Below, piece after piece: positions 1 to 9,314 of a DNA stretch of 33,625 nucleotides (position 1 is the first letter of the stretch; each line of letters opens with the position of its first letter). Origin of the DNA: Chitinispirillaceae bacterium. Lineage in GTDB: Bacteria > Fibrobacterota > Chitinivibrionia > Chitinivibrionales > Chitinispirillaceae. Under the pieces are notes generated by a model. It searched no databases. It was not told the origin of the DNA and was given only the letters and a program-made list of their open reading frames with translations. Both the position numbers and the translations under genes were made by a program. The DNA lies in NCBI GenBank assembly GCA_016929595.1, contig JAFGIN010000146.1, forward strand, positions 1 through 33,625. The letters are read 5' to 3'.

Positions 1-87
1 GTTTAGGTTTAGGTTTAGGTTTAGGTTTAGGTTTAGGTTTAGGTTTAGGTTTAGGTTTAGGTTTAGGTTTAGGTTTAGGTTTAGGTT
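1..87. repeat. Telomere-like hexamer tandem repeat, 14 perfect copies
   Basis: Positions 1-84 are fourteen uninterrupted copies of GTTTAG (equivalently TTTAGG, or CCTAAA on the other strand), followed by GTT before the sequence becomes unique. The array runs off the left edge, so its full length is unknown. It ends about 17 bp from the stop codon of the minus-strand radical SAM gene, so it lies just downstream of that gene and outside its reading frame. It resembles eukaryotic telomere repeats in form, but the adjoining genes are plainly bacterial. A slippage-prone microsatellite or a repeat at which an assembly stopped are the likeliest explanations. Confidence 0.95.
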
Positions 88-104
88 CTTATCCTGTTAA
101 TCCA

Positions 105-983
105 TTAATCCGACGAATCCCGGTCAAACCTTCTACGATAACTGCATTGTTTACAGAGTTCTTCAGCGATCATGTTTTTCTGGAACGACTTTTTAATCGT
201 TTGTGTACGATCTGATGCAAGTATCGTTTGCAGTGGCGTTGTAAAGAGATTCCCAAGGTTGATAATTCCCTCGTGGTCAAGGCAGCAGGGGATAACTGTT
301 CCATCAGTAAGAACGCCGATCTGTTCTTTGAGTCCAAGGCAATATCCTGTGGTGTTTTCAGAGGAGGTATCGTTAATGTGCGGCCACTCGAAATGCTCTG
401 CGGTATTTATGCTGATGTTGGGGCGAAGCATGCATCCTCGTTGCAGATTTAACGATTCAACCAGGCCATTAATATTGAAATGGCGCTCTATTTCTCTGAT
501 CGCATCACTATAGGTAATTTTTCCGGATTCGCTTCCCTTGTTCCACAAACGAAAAGTAAAAAGTGGTGAAGCTGATTCCTGGAATGTTTCAATGGCATTT
601 ATAAGTGAAGTAAGGTAATCACTGAACTCTTCAAATGAAGCAGTGGCGCACATACTCTGCAACGAGATGCTCACAGAGCGCAGTGCATCTTTGTTATGCA
701 GATTTATGATACATTTATTAAGAAGTGTGCCATTGGTGACGATGTGAACCCGGATCTGCTTTTTATCGCACAGATCCAGAAAGTGGCCGATAAGAGGATG
801 GAGTAATGGTTCTCCAAGAACATGGAAATGTAACAGTGATGTATATGGCGCAAGCTGGTTCAGAGCGTGTTCAAATTCCACGGCACTCATCATGCGGGGA
901 ACCCTTTTGTTCTGCGGGCAGAAAGGGCAGCTTAGATTGCAGGTGTTAATTATTTCGATGTAGGTTTTTCTGAATTTTTTCAT
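105..983 (-). CDS. Radical SAM protein with SPASM-like C-terminal domain
   Basis: 292 residues. The N-terminus carries the CNLSCPFC form of the CX3CX2C motif (Cys15, Cys19, Cys22), which binds the radical-SAM 4Fe-4S cluster, followed by VLGEPLLHP and IVTNGTLL, typical of the partial TIM barrel. The C-terminal part has cysteines in the order expected of a SPASM/twitch auxiliary cluster: CLGLKEQ, then DGTVIPCCLDHEG, then CKQC near the end. Enzymes of this class modify peptides or act as maturases; the substrate cannot be told from the sequence and no precursor peptide or partner enzyme is visible nearby. The ATG follows a T-rich stretch without a Shine-Dalgarno sequence and sits directly behind the htpX terminator hairpin. 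The protein appears complete. Confidence 0.9.
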   Translation of the reverse strand: MKKFRKTYIEIINTCNLSCPFCPQNKRVPRMMSAVEFEHALNQLAPYTSLLHFHVLGEPLLHPLIGHFLDLCDKKQIRVHIVTNGTLLNKCIINLHNKDALRSVSISLQSMCATASFEEFSDYLTSLINAIETFQESASPLFTFRLWNKGSESGKITYSDAIREIERHFNINGLVESLNLQRGCMLRPNISINTAEHFEWPHINDTSSENTTGYCLGLKEQIGVLTDGTVIPCCLDHEGIINLGNLFTTPLQTILASDRTQTIKKSFQKNMIAEELCKQCSYRRRFDRDSSD

Positions 984-1023
984 AAAACAAAAAGGTACTC
1001 ATGACTGACGAGTCATGAGTACC
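984..1023 (-). terminator. Rho-independent terminator of htpX
   Basis: A perfect 13-bp inverted repeat (GGTACTCATGACT and its complement, 994-1023) encloses a 4-base loop. On the minus strand it is followed at once by TTTTTGTTTT and then by the ATG of the radical SAM gene. Stem plus T-tract is the standard intrinsic terminator, placed 28 bp after the htpX stop. Because the T-tract touches the next start codon, the hairpin would also occupy the leader of any read-through transcript. Confidence 0.88.
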
Positions 1024-1051
1024 ATGGGTAACACTGTTATTTATGCTGAAA

Positions 1052-1906
1052 TTACATCTGCCTGGAAAGCTGCTGTAATTTTTCGATTCGTTCTGTCATC
1101 GGCGGATGAGTGCTGAAAAGGTTTGCGATTCCGCCTTTGAATGGATTGACAATAAAAAGGTGTGCGGTTGAAGGGTTTCCATTCTGAAGCGGTATTGCTG
1201 ATGCTCCCCGTTCAAGTTTTGCAAGAGCATTTGCAAGAGATAATGGCCTTCCGCAGAAACGGGCTCCCGTTTCATCTGCCGCAAATTCACGCGACCGTGA
1301 TATTGCCATCTGAATCAACATTGCTGCAAGAGGGGCAAGGATTGCCATTAAAAGCGCACCAGCCATCCCCAGGGGATTATTGTCATCATCATTGTGACGC
1401 ATCCCGCCCCACATTGCTGACCACTGCACCATTTGCGCGATCCAAGTGATAGCTCCGGCAATTGTTGCCGCAATTGTACTTGTCAGTGTGTCCCGGTTCT
1501 GGACATGTGCAAGCTCATGAGCCATCACTCCTTCAAGCTCATCTTCACTGAGAATCCGAAGAATTCCTGTTGTTGCCGCTACAGAAGCATGTGTTGGACT
1601 CCGCCCGGTAGCAAACGCATTAGGTGATTGATTATCAATGATATACACCTTGGGCATCGGAAGATTGTTCTTCTCGCAAATCCGCTGCACAACTCTGTAT
1701 AATTGCGGCGCTTCAGTGGGGCCGACCTGTTGAGCCCGGTACATGGAAAGAACAATTTTATCTGAGAACCAGTAGCTCGCAAAATTCATTACACCCGCGA
1801 TCAGCAATGCCATAGTAGCGCCCTGTGATCCACCGAGAAGATTACCAAAAACAACCAATAACCCGGTTAAAGACGCCAGTAGTATGGTCGTTTTTAACGT
1901 GTTCAT
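1052..1906 (-). CDS. htpX: HtpX-like membrane zinc metalloprotease (M48)
   Basis: 284 residues, the usual length for HtpX. Two hydrophobic segments lie at the N-terminus (about residues 7-27 and 30-47), followed by [18 protein letters not shown], the zinc motif HELAH within [13 protein letters not shown], a second hydrophobic pair (around [15 protein letters not shown] and [14 protein letters not shown]) and [11 protein letters not shown], which supplies the third zinc ligand. It ends with the typical [14 protein letters not shown]. HtpX is an inner-membrane protease that removes misfolded membrane proteins, complementing FtsH. The ATG has a good AAAGGAG about 7 bases upstream on the minus strand. 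A strong terminator follows the gene, so it is probably the end of its transcript. Confidence 0.96.
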   Translation of the reverse strand: MNTLKTTILLASLTGLLVVFGNLLGGSQGATMALLIAGVMNFASYWFSDKIVLSMYRAQQVGPTEAPQLYRVVQRICEKNNLPMPKVYIIDNQSPNAFATGRSPTHASVAATTGILRILSEDELEGVMAHELAHVQNRDTLTSTIAATIAGAITWIAQMVQWSAMWGGMRHNDDDNNPLGMAGALLMAILAPLAAMLIQMAISRSREFAADETGARFCGRPLSLANALAKLERGASAIPLQNGNPSTAHLFIVNPFKGGIANLFSTHPPMTERIEKLQQLSRQM

Positions 1907-2074
1907 AAAAATGGACTCCTTTTAAATTGTTTTTTCTGAAAATTTTCTGATCATACAAAGCTGATTAAAATAATTCAATTTTTAACATGATATCTGGAAA
2001 ATTACTGTTCTACAGAATTACTTTTACAAGTAAATACGTTTTAAAGTGGTAATTATTGATTTTTTTACCGGCAA

Positions 2075-3754
2075 TCAGTGGACTGGTGCAGAGCGGAGTT
2101 CCAACCTCATGTTTAACAAAAAGGATTTAAGCCGTGTGGTTGCTTCATATCTGAGGCGAGGACTTTTAAGTGCAGGATCACTCTCAATGCCTATAAATAA
2201 AGAACGAAGATCAGTACTGCTGCTGAAATTAATTATTCCCACAGGATTTTGATCACGCCTGATAAAAAGTATCTCTGATCCATCACAGATAACCGCTGCC
2301 CAGCCAGGGTGTCTGAGCAGGTAACGCGCCACACCGAAATACAAAGGGATATGTGCAGGGATGACAACTGCAGTGATGTCATACTGCTCCCGGATGTTTT
2401 TGAACTGTTCCGGTGGTGAGTTGAGGATGTTGATATAGTCTGCAAAGAACGATCGATTCCGCATGGATAGTCTAGTGTCGATAAATACCTTGTGTGAAGG
2501 AAACAGATGCCATAGCAGATAGCCGCCATAACGGTCTGCATTGAAAATCGTACCGGATATCCGATTGTTTTTAAGGTAGAGAGTACTTTTTACGGGGTGG
2601 CAGAAGGGCGATATCGGATTATGTACCGATGTAATCATGGAAAAATGGAGCACAGCAATAAAAACGAAAAATGATGTTGTAATCATGGTAAACCCGAATA
2701 CAACGAATCTGTTGAAAAAAAAAGTGTTATTTAAGCGTACATAGGTGAAATTTGATTGTAGTAAAGGAACGACTGCAAATACGAAAAGGATGAGATTCCT
2801 TTGTGCCATTAACGCAAGCACCGTAAAACTTAAAAAGAGATACAGGTGCGCCCATCGGGTCTTTTTACCGGCGATTATGATGCTTATCAGTGAGGCAAGA
2901 ACCAGAATCGCAAATGTCAGTAAGTAGAATATCTGATCCGTACCGAACAGGCTGGTAAGAGGGGTGTTTTCTGCTATGAGACTAGAATATAAATTCTCTG
3001 CACCCGGAGTGATCTGTCTGAGCAGGCGAAATGGAAAAAGAAATCCCTTTAGACCAGATGGGGTAATAAGTCCAGCGGCACATATCAGAAGAAAAACAGC
3101 CAGAACTTCAACACTTTTTTTTGTTCTGATAATTGCGAATGGTTTTACAAGAGATTTTGAACGTATGATGGAATCGGTGGCTATTCCCAGTATATACAAT
3201 ATATACACTGACGGCCCGATCATGAAAAGTCCCTGTGTGTTTACCCACAATATTTGCAATGGAATAAGGGGGAGCAGGAATTTTACGCGCAAACTCCTTT
3301 GGAAGTTTTCAAGAAGAAGTATAAAGAGCGACAGATATAACAGGGTCAGGATACCTGGTCTTAACGGTACGAGATAGCGGCATTGGTAGAAACAGAAAAG
3401 AAACAGGACGGCAGTGATAACCAATGATGTCATGGTACGATATAATGAAAAAAGCAGGAATACAGAGCAGGTAATAACTGCAGATTTAAAAAACAGGAGA
3501 CCATAATAACCGGTCAGTGAGAAAATAAGATAGGTGATTACCTGGAAGAGCCAGTGAAGATCGATCCACTGAATCCCGGGGGTAGTGTAACTGAATGGGT
3601 CTGATAGTAAAAATTGCTTACTGGAGAAGATCTCTCTACCCGATGCCAGATGCCAGAAGATGTCACCGTCAGCAATAGGGAAAAAGACAAAAAAACCTGC
3701 CAGTAGTGAGGTGCCAATAAGGATTAGAAATGTGCAGGATTCTTTTTTTACCAT
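2075..3754 (-). CDS. Polytopic inner-membrane protein, glycosyltransferase-like, function unknown
   Basis: 559 residues from the ATG. The frame extends upstream to a TTG at 3805 (576 residues); neither start has a Shine-Dalgarno, and I prefer the ATG because it gives MVKKES followed directly by a hydrophobic segment. About ten hydrophobic stretches occupy residues 8-390. The first is followed by ADGDIFWHLASGREI, a periplasmic-loop motif (D-x-FWHL-x-G) seen in GT39/ArnT-like and related polytopic glycosyltransferases and in an uncharacterised membrane family. The last 150 residues form a soluble domain beginning near GTIFNADRYGGYLLWHLFP and including VFIDTRLSMRN. No other polysaccharide gene is adjacent. 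The sugar-transfer role is inference from topology and motif only. Confidence 0.75.
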   Translation of the reverse strand: MVKKESCTFLILIGTSLLAGFFVFFPIADGDIFWHLASGREIFSSKQFLLSDPFSYTTPGIQWIDLHWLFQVITYLIFSLTGYYGLLFFKSAVITCSVFLLFSLYRTMTSLVITAVLFLFCFYQCRYLVPLRPGILTLLYLSLFILLLENFQRSLRVKFLLPLIPLQILWVNTQGLFMIGPSVYILYILGIATDSIIRSKSLVKPFAIIRTKKSVEVLAVFLLICAAGLITPSGLKGFLFPFRLLRQITPGAENLYSSLIAENTPLTSLFGTDQIFYLLTFAILVLASLISIIIAGKKTRWAHLYLFLSFTVLALMAQRNLILFVFAVVPLLQSNFTYVRLNNTFFFNRFVVFGFTMITTSFFVFIAVLHFSMITSVHNPISPFCHPVKSTLYLKNNRISGTIFNADRYGGYLLWHLFPSHKVFIDTRLSMRNRSFFADYINILNSPPEQFKNIREQYDITAVVIPAHIPLYFGVARYLLRHPGWAAVICDGSEILFIRRDQNPVGIINFSSSTDLRSLFIGIESDPALKSPRLRYEATTRLKSFLLNMRLELRSAPVH

Positions 3755-4969
3755 AAAAAAAACAGCCAGAACCAGATTATTGTATACTGAATATACCTGA
3801 TTCAAGAGTCGTTATGGAATAAGTTGATCAGTTTTCACGCCCGTACTCTGTTCCGATGTTTCCCAATCGTGACTGCAGAGGGTGGACTGGATTTTCGTGG
3901 GTTCAAGGGCGCTGTCGCAGGAACATCCCGAAAATCGGAATGTTTCAAGACTGCAGCGCAGGAAACCGATTACAAGGCAAGTGAGAATGGCCAGGTTATT
4001 TCATACCGACGCCTGAAGGATACTTCGTGACTTGGGGTACATACATAAAAAAGTTCCTGAGAAAATAAGTACTGAGCAAAAAGCTATATATGTTTTCATG
4101 CTTTATCCACGAATTGATGTGTATGAGAACAAAATGGATAGCTATACAAAAAAATTGACATTGCGGAACTTCAAAGGTGATGAAACAGAATAACACGCCC
4201 GACTATAAAAAAAATTTTTTGGGGGGCGATGGATCGCTCTTTACCATATTAATTATATCTACTTTGTCCAAAGATACCGAAGAAATGCGTTTACGCAAAT
4301 TGTATGAAAAATGTAAAATGAGATTTGCAGATTTCTGCGGTTGTATATCACTTACTGCTGGTAACTTAATTACTAACTTATTCGCATTCTGTAAATTATT
4401 CATTTCCGCATATCCTGACCCAGACAATATGCGAAAAATGAGGAGCAACACAATATATTACCTGTAACTTACTATCAGAATTTTTTCTTGCAAACCGACT
4501 ATAATCATAATATTCAAATGTCTATTCCAGTAACACTCGTTATCCCGGAGTGTTTGGGGCCGATATTTTTAGTTGTAATGCTTAATCTTTTCAGTAAGAT
4601 AATTTAGCTGCAAGCCTCTCCTTTCATTCTAATAATGGGTTTAGAGTCGGTGTTATACCAGGTATCTTAACAAAACAAAGTATCCTGAAAGTTTAGTCAC
4701 AATTGCTTTACTATTAATGAAATAACCGCTGTTGTGTAGGATTTTGACAAACTCAGTCACCAGGCTTCGATATCATCACTCAGCCAACACGACATTGGAA
4801 AACCCATATACCCACACTTACAGGCAGTGGATTTCACAGAAAGATTATATCTTGTAGTATATTTAGTGTAAATATTGCTTTTTTTAAATTATTGATTCTA
4901 TATTACAAATTGTGATTGACCATATATCCATTTAACTTCGAAAATAACCATTCCGGGAAAGGTATCCAT
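3755..4969. other. Long divergent spacer without a convincing gene
   Basis: About 1.2 kb separates the minus-strand membrane protein from the plus-strand TonB receptor. Short open frames exist (for example 4177-4467 plus and 4203-4451 minus), but they overlap one another, lack ribosome sites and recognisable motifs, and are rich in accidental-looking composition. The part around 3850-4030 is more GC-rich than the rest and might be a decayed gene end. From 4040 the DNA is strongly AT-rich. The promoters of both flanking genes should lie here, but I could not assign them with confidence. Confidence 0.6.
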
Positions 4970-7900
4970 ATGAGTCTCCTTGTTAAAACTGCAGGGACCG
5001 TACTTTTCTTATTTATCATATTTCTGTGTGTTAAAAGCCATGTATATGCGAATGAAAGCTCCGCCAGCTTTTCAGCCATTGTCACCGATTCACTAAACGG
5101 GAAAGCAGCAAGCGGCGCTACGGTCGTTTTACCGGAACTGGAAAAGAGCTTTTCTTCAGATGAAAACGGATTGGTAGTCATCGCCGGTCTTACTGCAGTA
5201 CCATCTTATATGATTGTAACTGCAGATGGATATGCATCACAAAGGGTATCTTTAACTAATGTTACACTGTCAGCACCCTTTCTGGTAAAACTTGTGCAGA
5301 CTACATCAACTGATACATCATCTGTTGCATCAGTGGCTGATACATCAACTGATAGATCTGTATTTGATACATCAGCGTCGGCCTCTTTCCAAAACAGTGA
5401 AGAACCAGTTAAACCCGTAGTTTCTGAATCCCGTCAGATATCGGGATTGGTAGTCGACCAGAAAACAGGCCTGCCGCTTCCGGATGCAGTAGTTTCAGTA
5501 GCCGCATTAAAAGAGGCTGTCATTACCGACAGTGTTGGAAAATTCAGTATACATATTCCGGCTGAAGCGCCTTGTTCGATGACAGTTGTCAAATCTGACT
5601 ACGAGCGGTTAACTGTTCCTTCCGATTCTCTGGATTCCGGGGAAGTGAAAATAGTGCTCACACAAATACCAATTTCCAAACTGAAAGATATGGTGGTCCA
5701 CGCCGAAAGAGTCAAACAGCTCATTAAAACCTCCAACAAAATTGGCCAGATAAAGATGTCTCCCGAGATAGTTTCGAAGCTTCCCGGTGCAGGGCAGGAT
5801 GATCTTTTCCGTGCACTCCAGTTTCTTCCCGGAGTAAGCGGCTCCAATGAAACATCAGCAGCACTGTTCGTGCGTGGAGGGACCCCCGATCAGAATCTTG
5901 TTCTTCTCGATCAGGTACCAATTTACTATGTGGATCATTTCTATGGTTTTTTCAGCACATTCAATCCTCATGCGATCGGGGATGTGACGCTTCACAGGGG
6001 CGGTTTTGGAGCACGGTGGGGCGGCCGATTATCCAGTGTTGTTGATCTGGTCAGCAGTGGCATGAATGCATCCGATACGGGTGGAATTAAGGCGAGTATT
6101 GGAAGTGGGCTTTTGAGCAGCGATGCATATTTACAGATTCCTCTCAATATGAACAAAACCGGGACGCTGATGTTTGCTGCCCGTCGTGCCATGACCGATA
6201 TAACAAAAACCGATCTTTTCAGCAGTATTTTCAACCGAATGCATGGAAACGATACTCTATATTCCGAAGGTTCCACCGGCCACCAGACTTACTGGGAACT
6301 TAACCCCGATTCTTCCTATTCGATCTTCCCAACAATGAGGGGCTATCGATTAGTATATCAACCCAAATATTACTTCTGGGATCTCAACGGTCTTGCCGCA
6401 TTCAGACTGGGAACCCGCGGCAGACTTTCCACCACCTTTTTTGCAAGCCGCGACTATCAGGATAACTCACTGGATACATCCTTTTCAGAAAAAGCTATCA
6501 GGGCAATCTGGCTTGTGGACATGATTCGAAACATCAAATACTTTTCCCGTTATGACACAGCAATCAGTGTTGTAAATGTAAAGAGTAAAAATCCTCTCAT
6601 CTGGGGCAATCTTTGTGCCGGACAGGAATGGGAACAGCAATGGTCGGATGCATTCAAGTCCAGACTGAGTTTGTCCTATTCACAATTTCTTGGCACAAAG
6701 ACAGAGGATTATTACAGGAGGGATTCAATTTCTGTTCGTTACTCCGATACGAAAGCTCCTTTTGACACAACCGTCGGACTCAGATCAGGGATGAATTCAA
6801 GGAACAAAATAGTCGATTTTTCGGGTAAACTGGATAACTCATTCAGATTATCGGACAGGAATATGCTCAATATGGGAATTGAGGTATCATGGAAGTCTGT
6901 TGTTTACGATCGAGATACAGTTCCTGATCCTGGTTCTGACCCTGGTACAACGTGGGGCGAAAGATTTGTTTCTGTCATTACCTCAACCCGGCCCGTTCAC
7001 ACTCGTGATACAGGAGTTTCATGTGCTTTTTATGCTGAAGATGAGATGACTTTTGGTGATAAAGCGGGTATGACACCGGGTGTACGTTACTATTATTTCC
7101 AGCATTCTGCTGCACATGCAGTTGATCCGCGTCTGAGTCTGTGGTACAGCCTGCTCCCGGGACTCAAGATAAAAGGAGCATGTGGAATATACACCCAGGA
7201 GATACACCGAGCCGAGGAGGAGGATATAAGTGGGGGCTCAAAATTTGTATGGCTTCTGTCAAATAAGAACAGGCCTCTTGAAAAATCAAACCAGGTGCTT
7301 GCGGGTCTCTCCTTGGAGACAGCACATCTCTTAATTGACGCGGAGGGGTACGTAAAAAGATTGAATGGTTTGCTAACCATTTCGGAAAGAGTGCGTTCCT
7401 ATATTTTCGAAGAAAAACAACCATTTGACCCGCATCAGTTCGCTATTTTTGAAGGTACAGGATTTGTCAGAGGAGTCGATCTGCTCATTCAGATTAAAAA
7501 TGCACGTTTCAGCCTGTTTAACAGGAGTGCAACGTACGATGGGTGGATGGCATATACCCTAAGCAAGTCTGAAAACACTTATCCCGTGTTCAACGACGGT
7601 AAACCATTTCCTGCGAGAAATGATCATACTCACGAGTTTAAAATAGTCAACAGCCTCGAATGGAAAGTTGCATCATGGTCAAGTATCGATCTTGGGGCTG
7701 TCTGGATGTACTCCACCGGGGCGCCGTATACTGCACCGGTAGAGTTTTTCACTCTGAATCAGTTCAGCGGTCCAGACAATCGCACTTATGTCCATGTCAG
7801 TGATAAGAACGCCTACCGGCTTCCGGAGTATCACCGGCTCGATATCAGTACCGCATGGAAAATAAATATCGGCAAACATTTTCAGAGCAGTCTGACTCTG

Positions 7901-8104
7901 GGGCTTTTTAATGCATACAACCGGAAGAATATTCTCGAAAGAACCTATACTGTTACAACTGTAAACACATATAACTATGAGTTCGGCTATTATGATTATA
8001 ACATTATACCTGATTATTGCAGGAAAACGGTTATTACAAAGAAAGATCGAAAAGCGATGGACGTGCTTCCGAATGCTGCATTTAAAGTAACTGCGGTATT
8101 TTAG
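4970..8104 (+). CDS. TonB-dependent outer-membrane receptor with two N-terminal carboxypeptidase-regulatory-like domains
   Basis: 1044 residues from the ATG at 4970, chosen because GGGAAAGG lies just upstream and it opens a clear signal peptide (MSLLVKTAGTVLFLFIIFLC to about residue 27); the frame reaches back 18 codons. Two CarboxypepD_reg-like beta-sandwich domains follow (about 32-108 and 156-232), separated by a Ser/Thr/Asp-rich linker (110-150). The plug domain (about 262-365) holds LPGAGQDDLFRALQFLPGV, FVRGGTPDQNLVLLDQVP and GGFGARWGGRLSSVVDLVS. The rest is a beta barrel ending in the terminal phenylalanine expected of an outer-membrane protein. It imports an unknown ligand using TonB energy. 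The DUF4249-like lipoprotein starts 19 bp downstream and is its probable partner. Confidence 0.93.
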   Translation: MSLLVKTAGTVLFLFIIFLCVKSHVYANESSASFSAIVTDSLNGKAASGATVVLPELEKSFSSDENGLVVIAGLTAVPSYMIVTADGYASQRVSLTNVTLSAPFLVKLVQTTSTDTSSVASVADTSTDRSVFDTSASASFQNSEEPVKPVVSESRQISGLVVDQKTGLPLPDAVVSVAALKEAVITDSVGKFSIHIPAEAPCSMTVVKSDYERLTVPSDSLDSGEVKIVLTQIPISKLKDMVVHAERVKQLIKTSNKIGQIKMSPEIVSKLPGAGQDDLFRALQFLPGVSGSNETSAALFVRGGTPDQNLVLLDQVPIYYVDHFYGFFSTFNPHAIGDVTLHRGGFGARWGGRLSSVVDLVSSGMNASDTGGIKASIGSGLLSSDAYLQIPLNMNKTGTLMFAARRAMTDITKTDLFSSIFNRMHGNDTLYSEGSTGHQTYWELNPDSSYSIFPTMRGYRLVYQPKYYFWDLNGLAAFRLGTRGRLSTTFFASRDYQDNSLDTSFSEKAIRAIWLVDMIRNIKYFSRYDTAISVVNVKSKNPLIWGNLCAGQEWEQQWSDAFKSRLSLSYSQFLGTKTEDYYRRDSISVRYSDTKAPFDTTVGLRSGMNSRNKIVDFSGKLDNSFRLSDRNMLNMGIEVSWKSVVYDRDTVPDPGSDPGTTWGERFVSVITSTRPVHTRDTGVSCAFYAEDEMTFGDKAGMTPGVRYYYFQHSAAHAVDPRLSLWYSLLPGLKIKGACGIYTQEIHRAEEEDISGGSKFVWLLSNKNRPLEKSNQVLAGLSLETAHLLIDAEGYVKRLNGLLTISERVRSYIFEEKQPFDPHQFAIFEGTGFVRGVDLLIQIKNARFSLFNRSATYDGWMAYTLSKSENTYPVFNDGKPFPARNDHTHEFKIVNSLEWKVASWSSIDLGAVWMYSTGAPYTAPVEFFTLNQFSGPDNRTYVHVSDKNAYRLPEYHRLDISTAWKINIGKHFQSSLTLGLFNAYNRKNILERTYTVTTVNTYNYEFGYYDYNIIPDYCRKTVITKKDRKAMDVLPNAAFKVTAVF

Positions 8105-8123
8105 TTGTTTAAGGAGAACACCT

Positions 8124-9143
8124 ATGAAAATGACTACTGTAAAAACCGGAATCGGCGGCATGCTGCTCTGTGCAGCTGCAATGCTGTCATGCAATACAGG
8201 CACTGAGCCGGCAGGCTATGACAAAGATGCAATAATCATTCAGGCATCCTTGACTGCCGGACAGCCTGTCACCTATGTGTATCTTCTTCATCTGGCGAAA
8301 CTGTACGTTGACACTGTAGTAAAGGCAAGATGGAACGGATGGCCTACTGATCCCAATTACGATCCCAACAACGGCAGAGACAGCTCCGATACGATAACCT
8401 TAACACGAGACAGTATAATTGAAGATGCAGAAGTAACTATTTCGACTGGCGATACATCTTATACTCTCGATTACGTCGGTTATGGAATGTATTCTGATAC
8501 GATCAGGAAACTCGTGGTAACTGCGGGCAAGACCTATCGACTTGATGTACATTATAACGGAATGCATGCATGGGCGCAAACCACTGTTCCTTTTCCGGAG
8601 GGTGGCCTTTCCATCAACCGGGATACCTTGTATACACTTAAGGATGGGGAAGTAAAAATGAAATATTACGATTTTAGCGGTCCTGATATTCCTGATGACG
8701 GCATTCCGGACAGTCTGCAGAGTCTGTTCGTTACATTCAGTAAACCCCGCAAGGCATTTTATTATAATTATTATTCTTTTTATAATAATACCTATTCCGG
8801 ATTGAATTACTGGATTTCGAATGCAAAATATTATTCTACCGACAGTATGAAGGTTATAAGTTCCAGCTACTGGACTAAAAAGAGTGTTTTTGAAAGTTGT
8901 CCGGTGGTTCTCAGTCTTGCTCAACCTGCAAGGTATAAACTTCTTATTTACACGATTACACCCGATTTTTATGACCTGCTTGAAAAAATGGTTGATACGA
9001 CATACCAGGATCAATGGAGTGAACCACCTACAAATATCAATAACGGATTAGGGTTTTTCACCTCAATGAGTCCCGACAGTATCTTTTTCGATGTCGTCGA
9101 AATGGACAATGGAATCGAAATTCCTGACAAAACCGGTAAATAG
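8124..9143 (+). CDS. DUF4249-like outer-membrane lipoprotein
   Basis: 339 residues. A signal peptide ends in the lipobox-like AMLSC, so Cys23 is the probable lipidated residue. The mature part has features of DUF4249 proteins, which accompany TonB receptors in Bacteroidota: an early IIIQASLTAGQPVTYVYL strand, a GKTYRLDVHYNG...AQTTVPFP segment resembling the conserved Y-x-L-x-V ... A-x-T-x-IP core, and many aromatic beta strands. AAGGAG lies 7 bases before the ATG and the gap to the receptor is 19 bp, so the two are co-transcribed. Assignment to DUF4249 is by pattern, not by search. The long acidic segment around TDPNYDPNNGRDSSDT is unusual and could be a metal-binding loop. Confidence 0.75.
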   Translation: MKMTTVKTGIGGMLLCAAAMLSCNTGTEPAGYDKDAIIIQASLTAGQPVTYVYLLHLAKLYVDTVVKARWNGWPTDPNYDPNNGRDSSDTITLTRDSIIEDAEVTISTGDTSYTLDYVGYGMYSDTIRKLVVTAGKTYRLDVHYNGMHAWAQTTVPFPEGGLSINRDTLYTLKDGEVKMKYYDFSGPDIPDDGIPDSLQSLFVTFSKPRKAFYYNYYSFYNNTYSGLNYWISNAKYYSTDSMKVISSSYWTKKSVFESCPVVLSLAQPARYKLLIYTITPDFYDLLEKMVDTTYQDQWSEPPTNINNGLGFFTSMSPDSIFFDVVEMDNGIEIPDKTGK

Positions 9144-9184
9144 AATACTATTAACGCTGCCCTGTTGTCTAAAAACAACACATA

Positions 9185-9222
9185 TAAAATAAAAAGTTCT
9201 TTTTCGGAGTGCTTTTATTTTA
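9185..9222 (+). terminator. AT-rich hairpin, weak terminator candidate
   Basis: TAAAATAAAAAG at 9185-9196 pairs with CTTTTATTTTA at 9212-9222 over 11 bp with one bulged A. It lies about 40 bp after the lipoprotein stop. The stem is almost all A-T and no clean T-run follows, so termination would be weak; it may simply be AT-rich DNA. Confidence 0.3.
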
Positions 9223-9314
9223 CATTAGATGGTAGCGGCTTATAGGTAAACCAGTGGGTACATTGATATTAAGAATATTTAATGTACTTTGAATGGTTAA
9301 AAAAGGATTTTGAA

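Noticed and set aside
1-87. Eukaryotic telomere
   Set aside because: The adjacent genes are bacterial in content and organisation, with ribosome sites, overlaps and intrinsic terminators.
4177-4467. 96-residue plus-strand frame in the long spacer
   Set aside because: It overlaps an equally plausible antisense frame, has no ribosome site and no domain pattern.
7679-8203. 174-residue minus-strand open frame
   Set aside because: It lies antisense across the end of the TonB receptor and the start of the lipoprotein, both strongly supported, and has no recognisable motif.
8400-9014. 204-residue minus-strand open frame
   Set aside because: It is antisense to the lipoprotein, which has a ribosome site and signal peptide, and its composition looks like a shadow frame.
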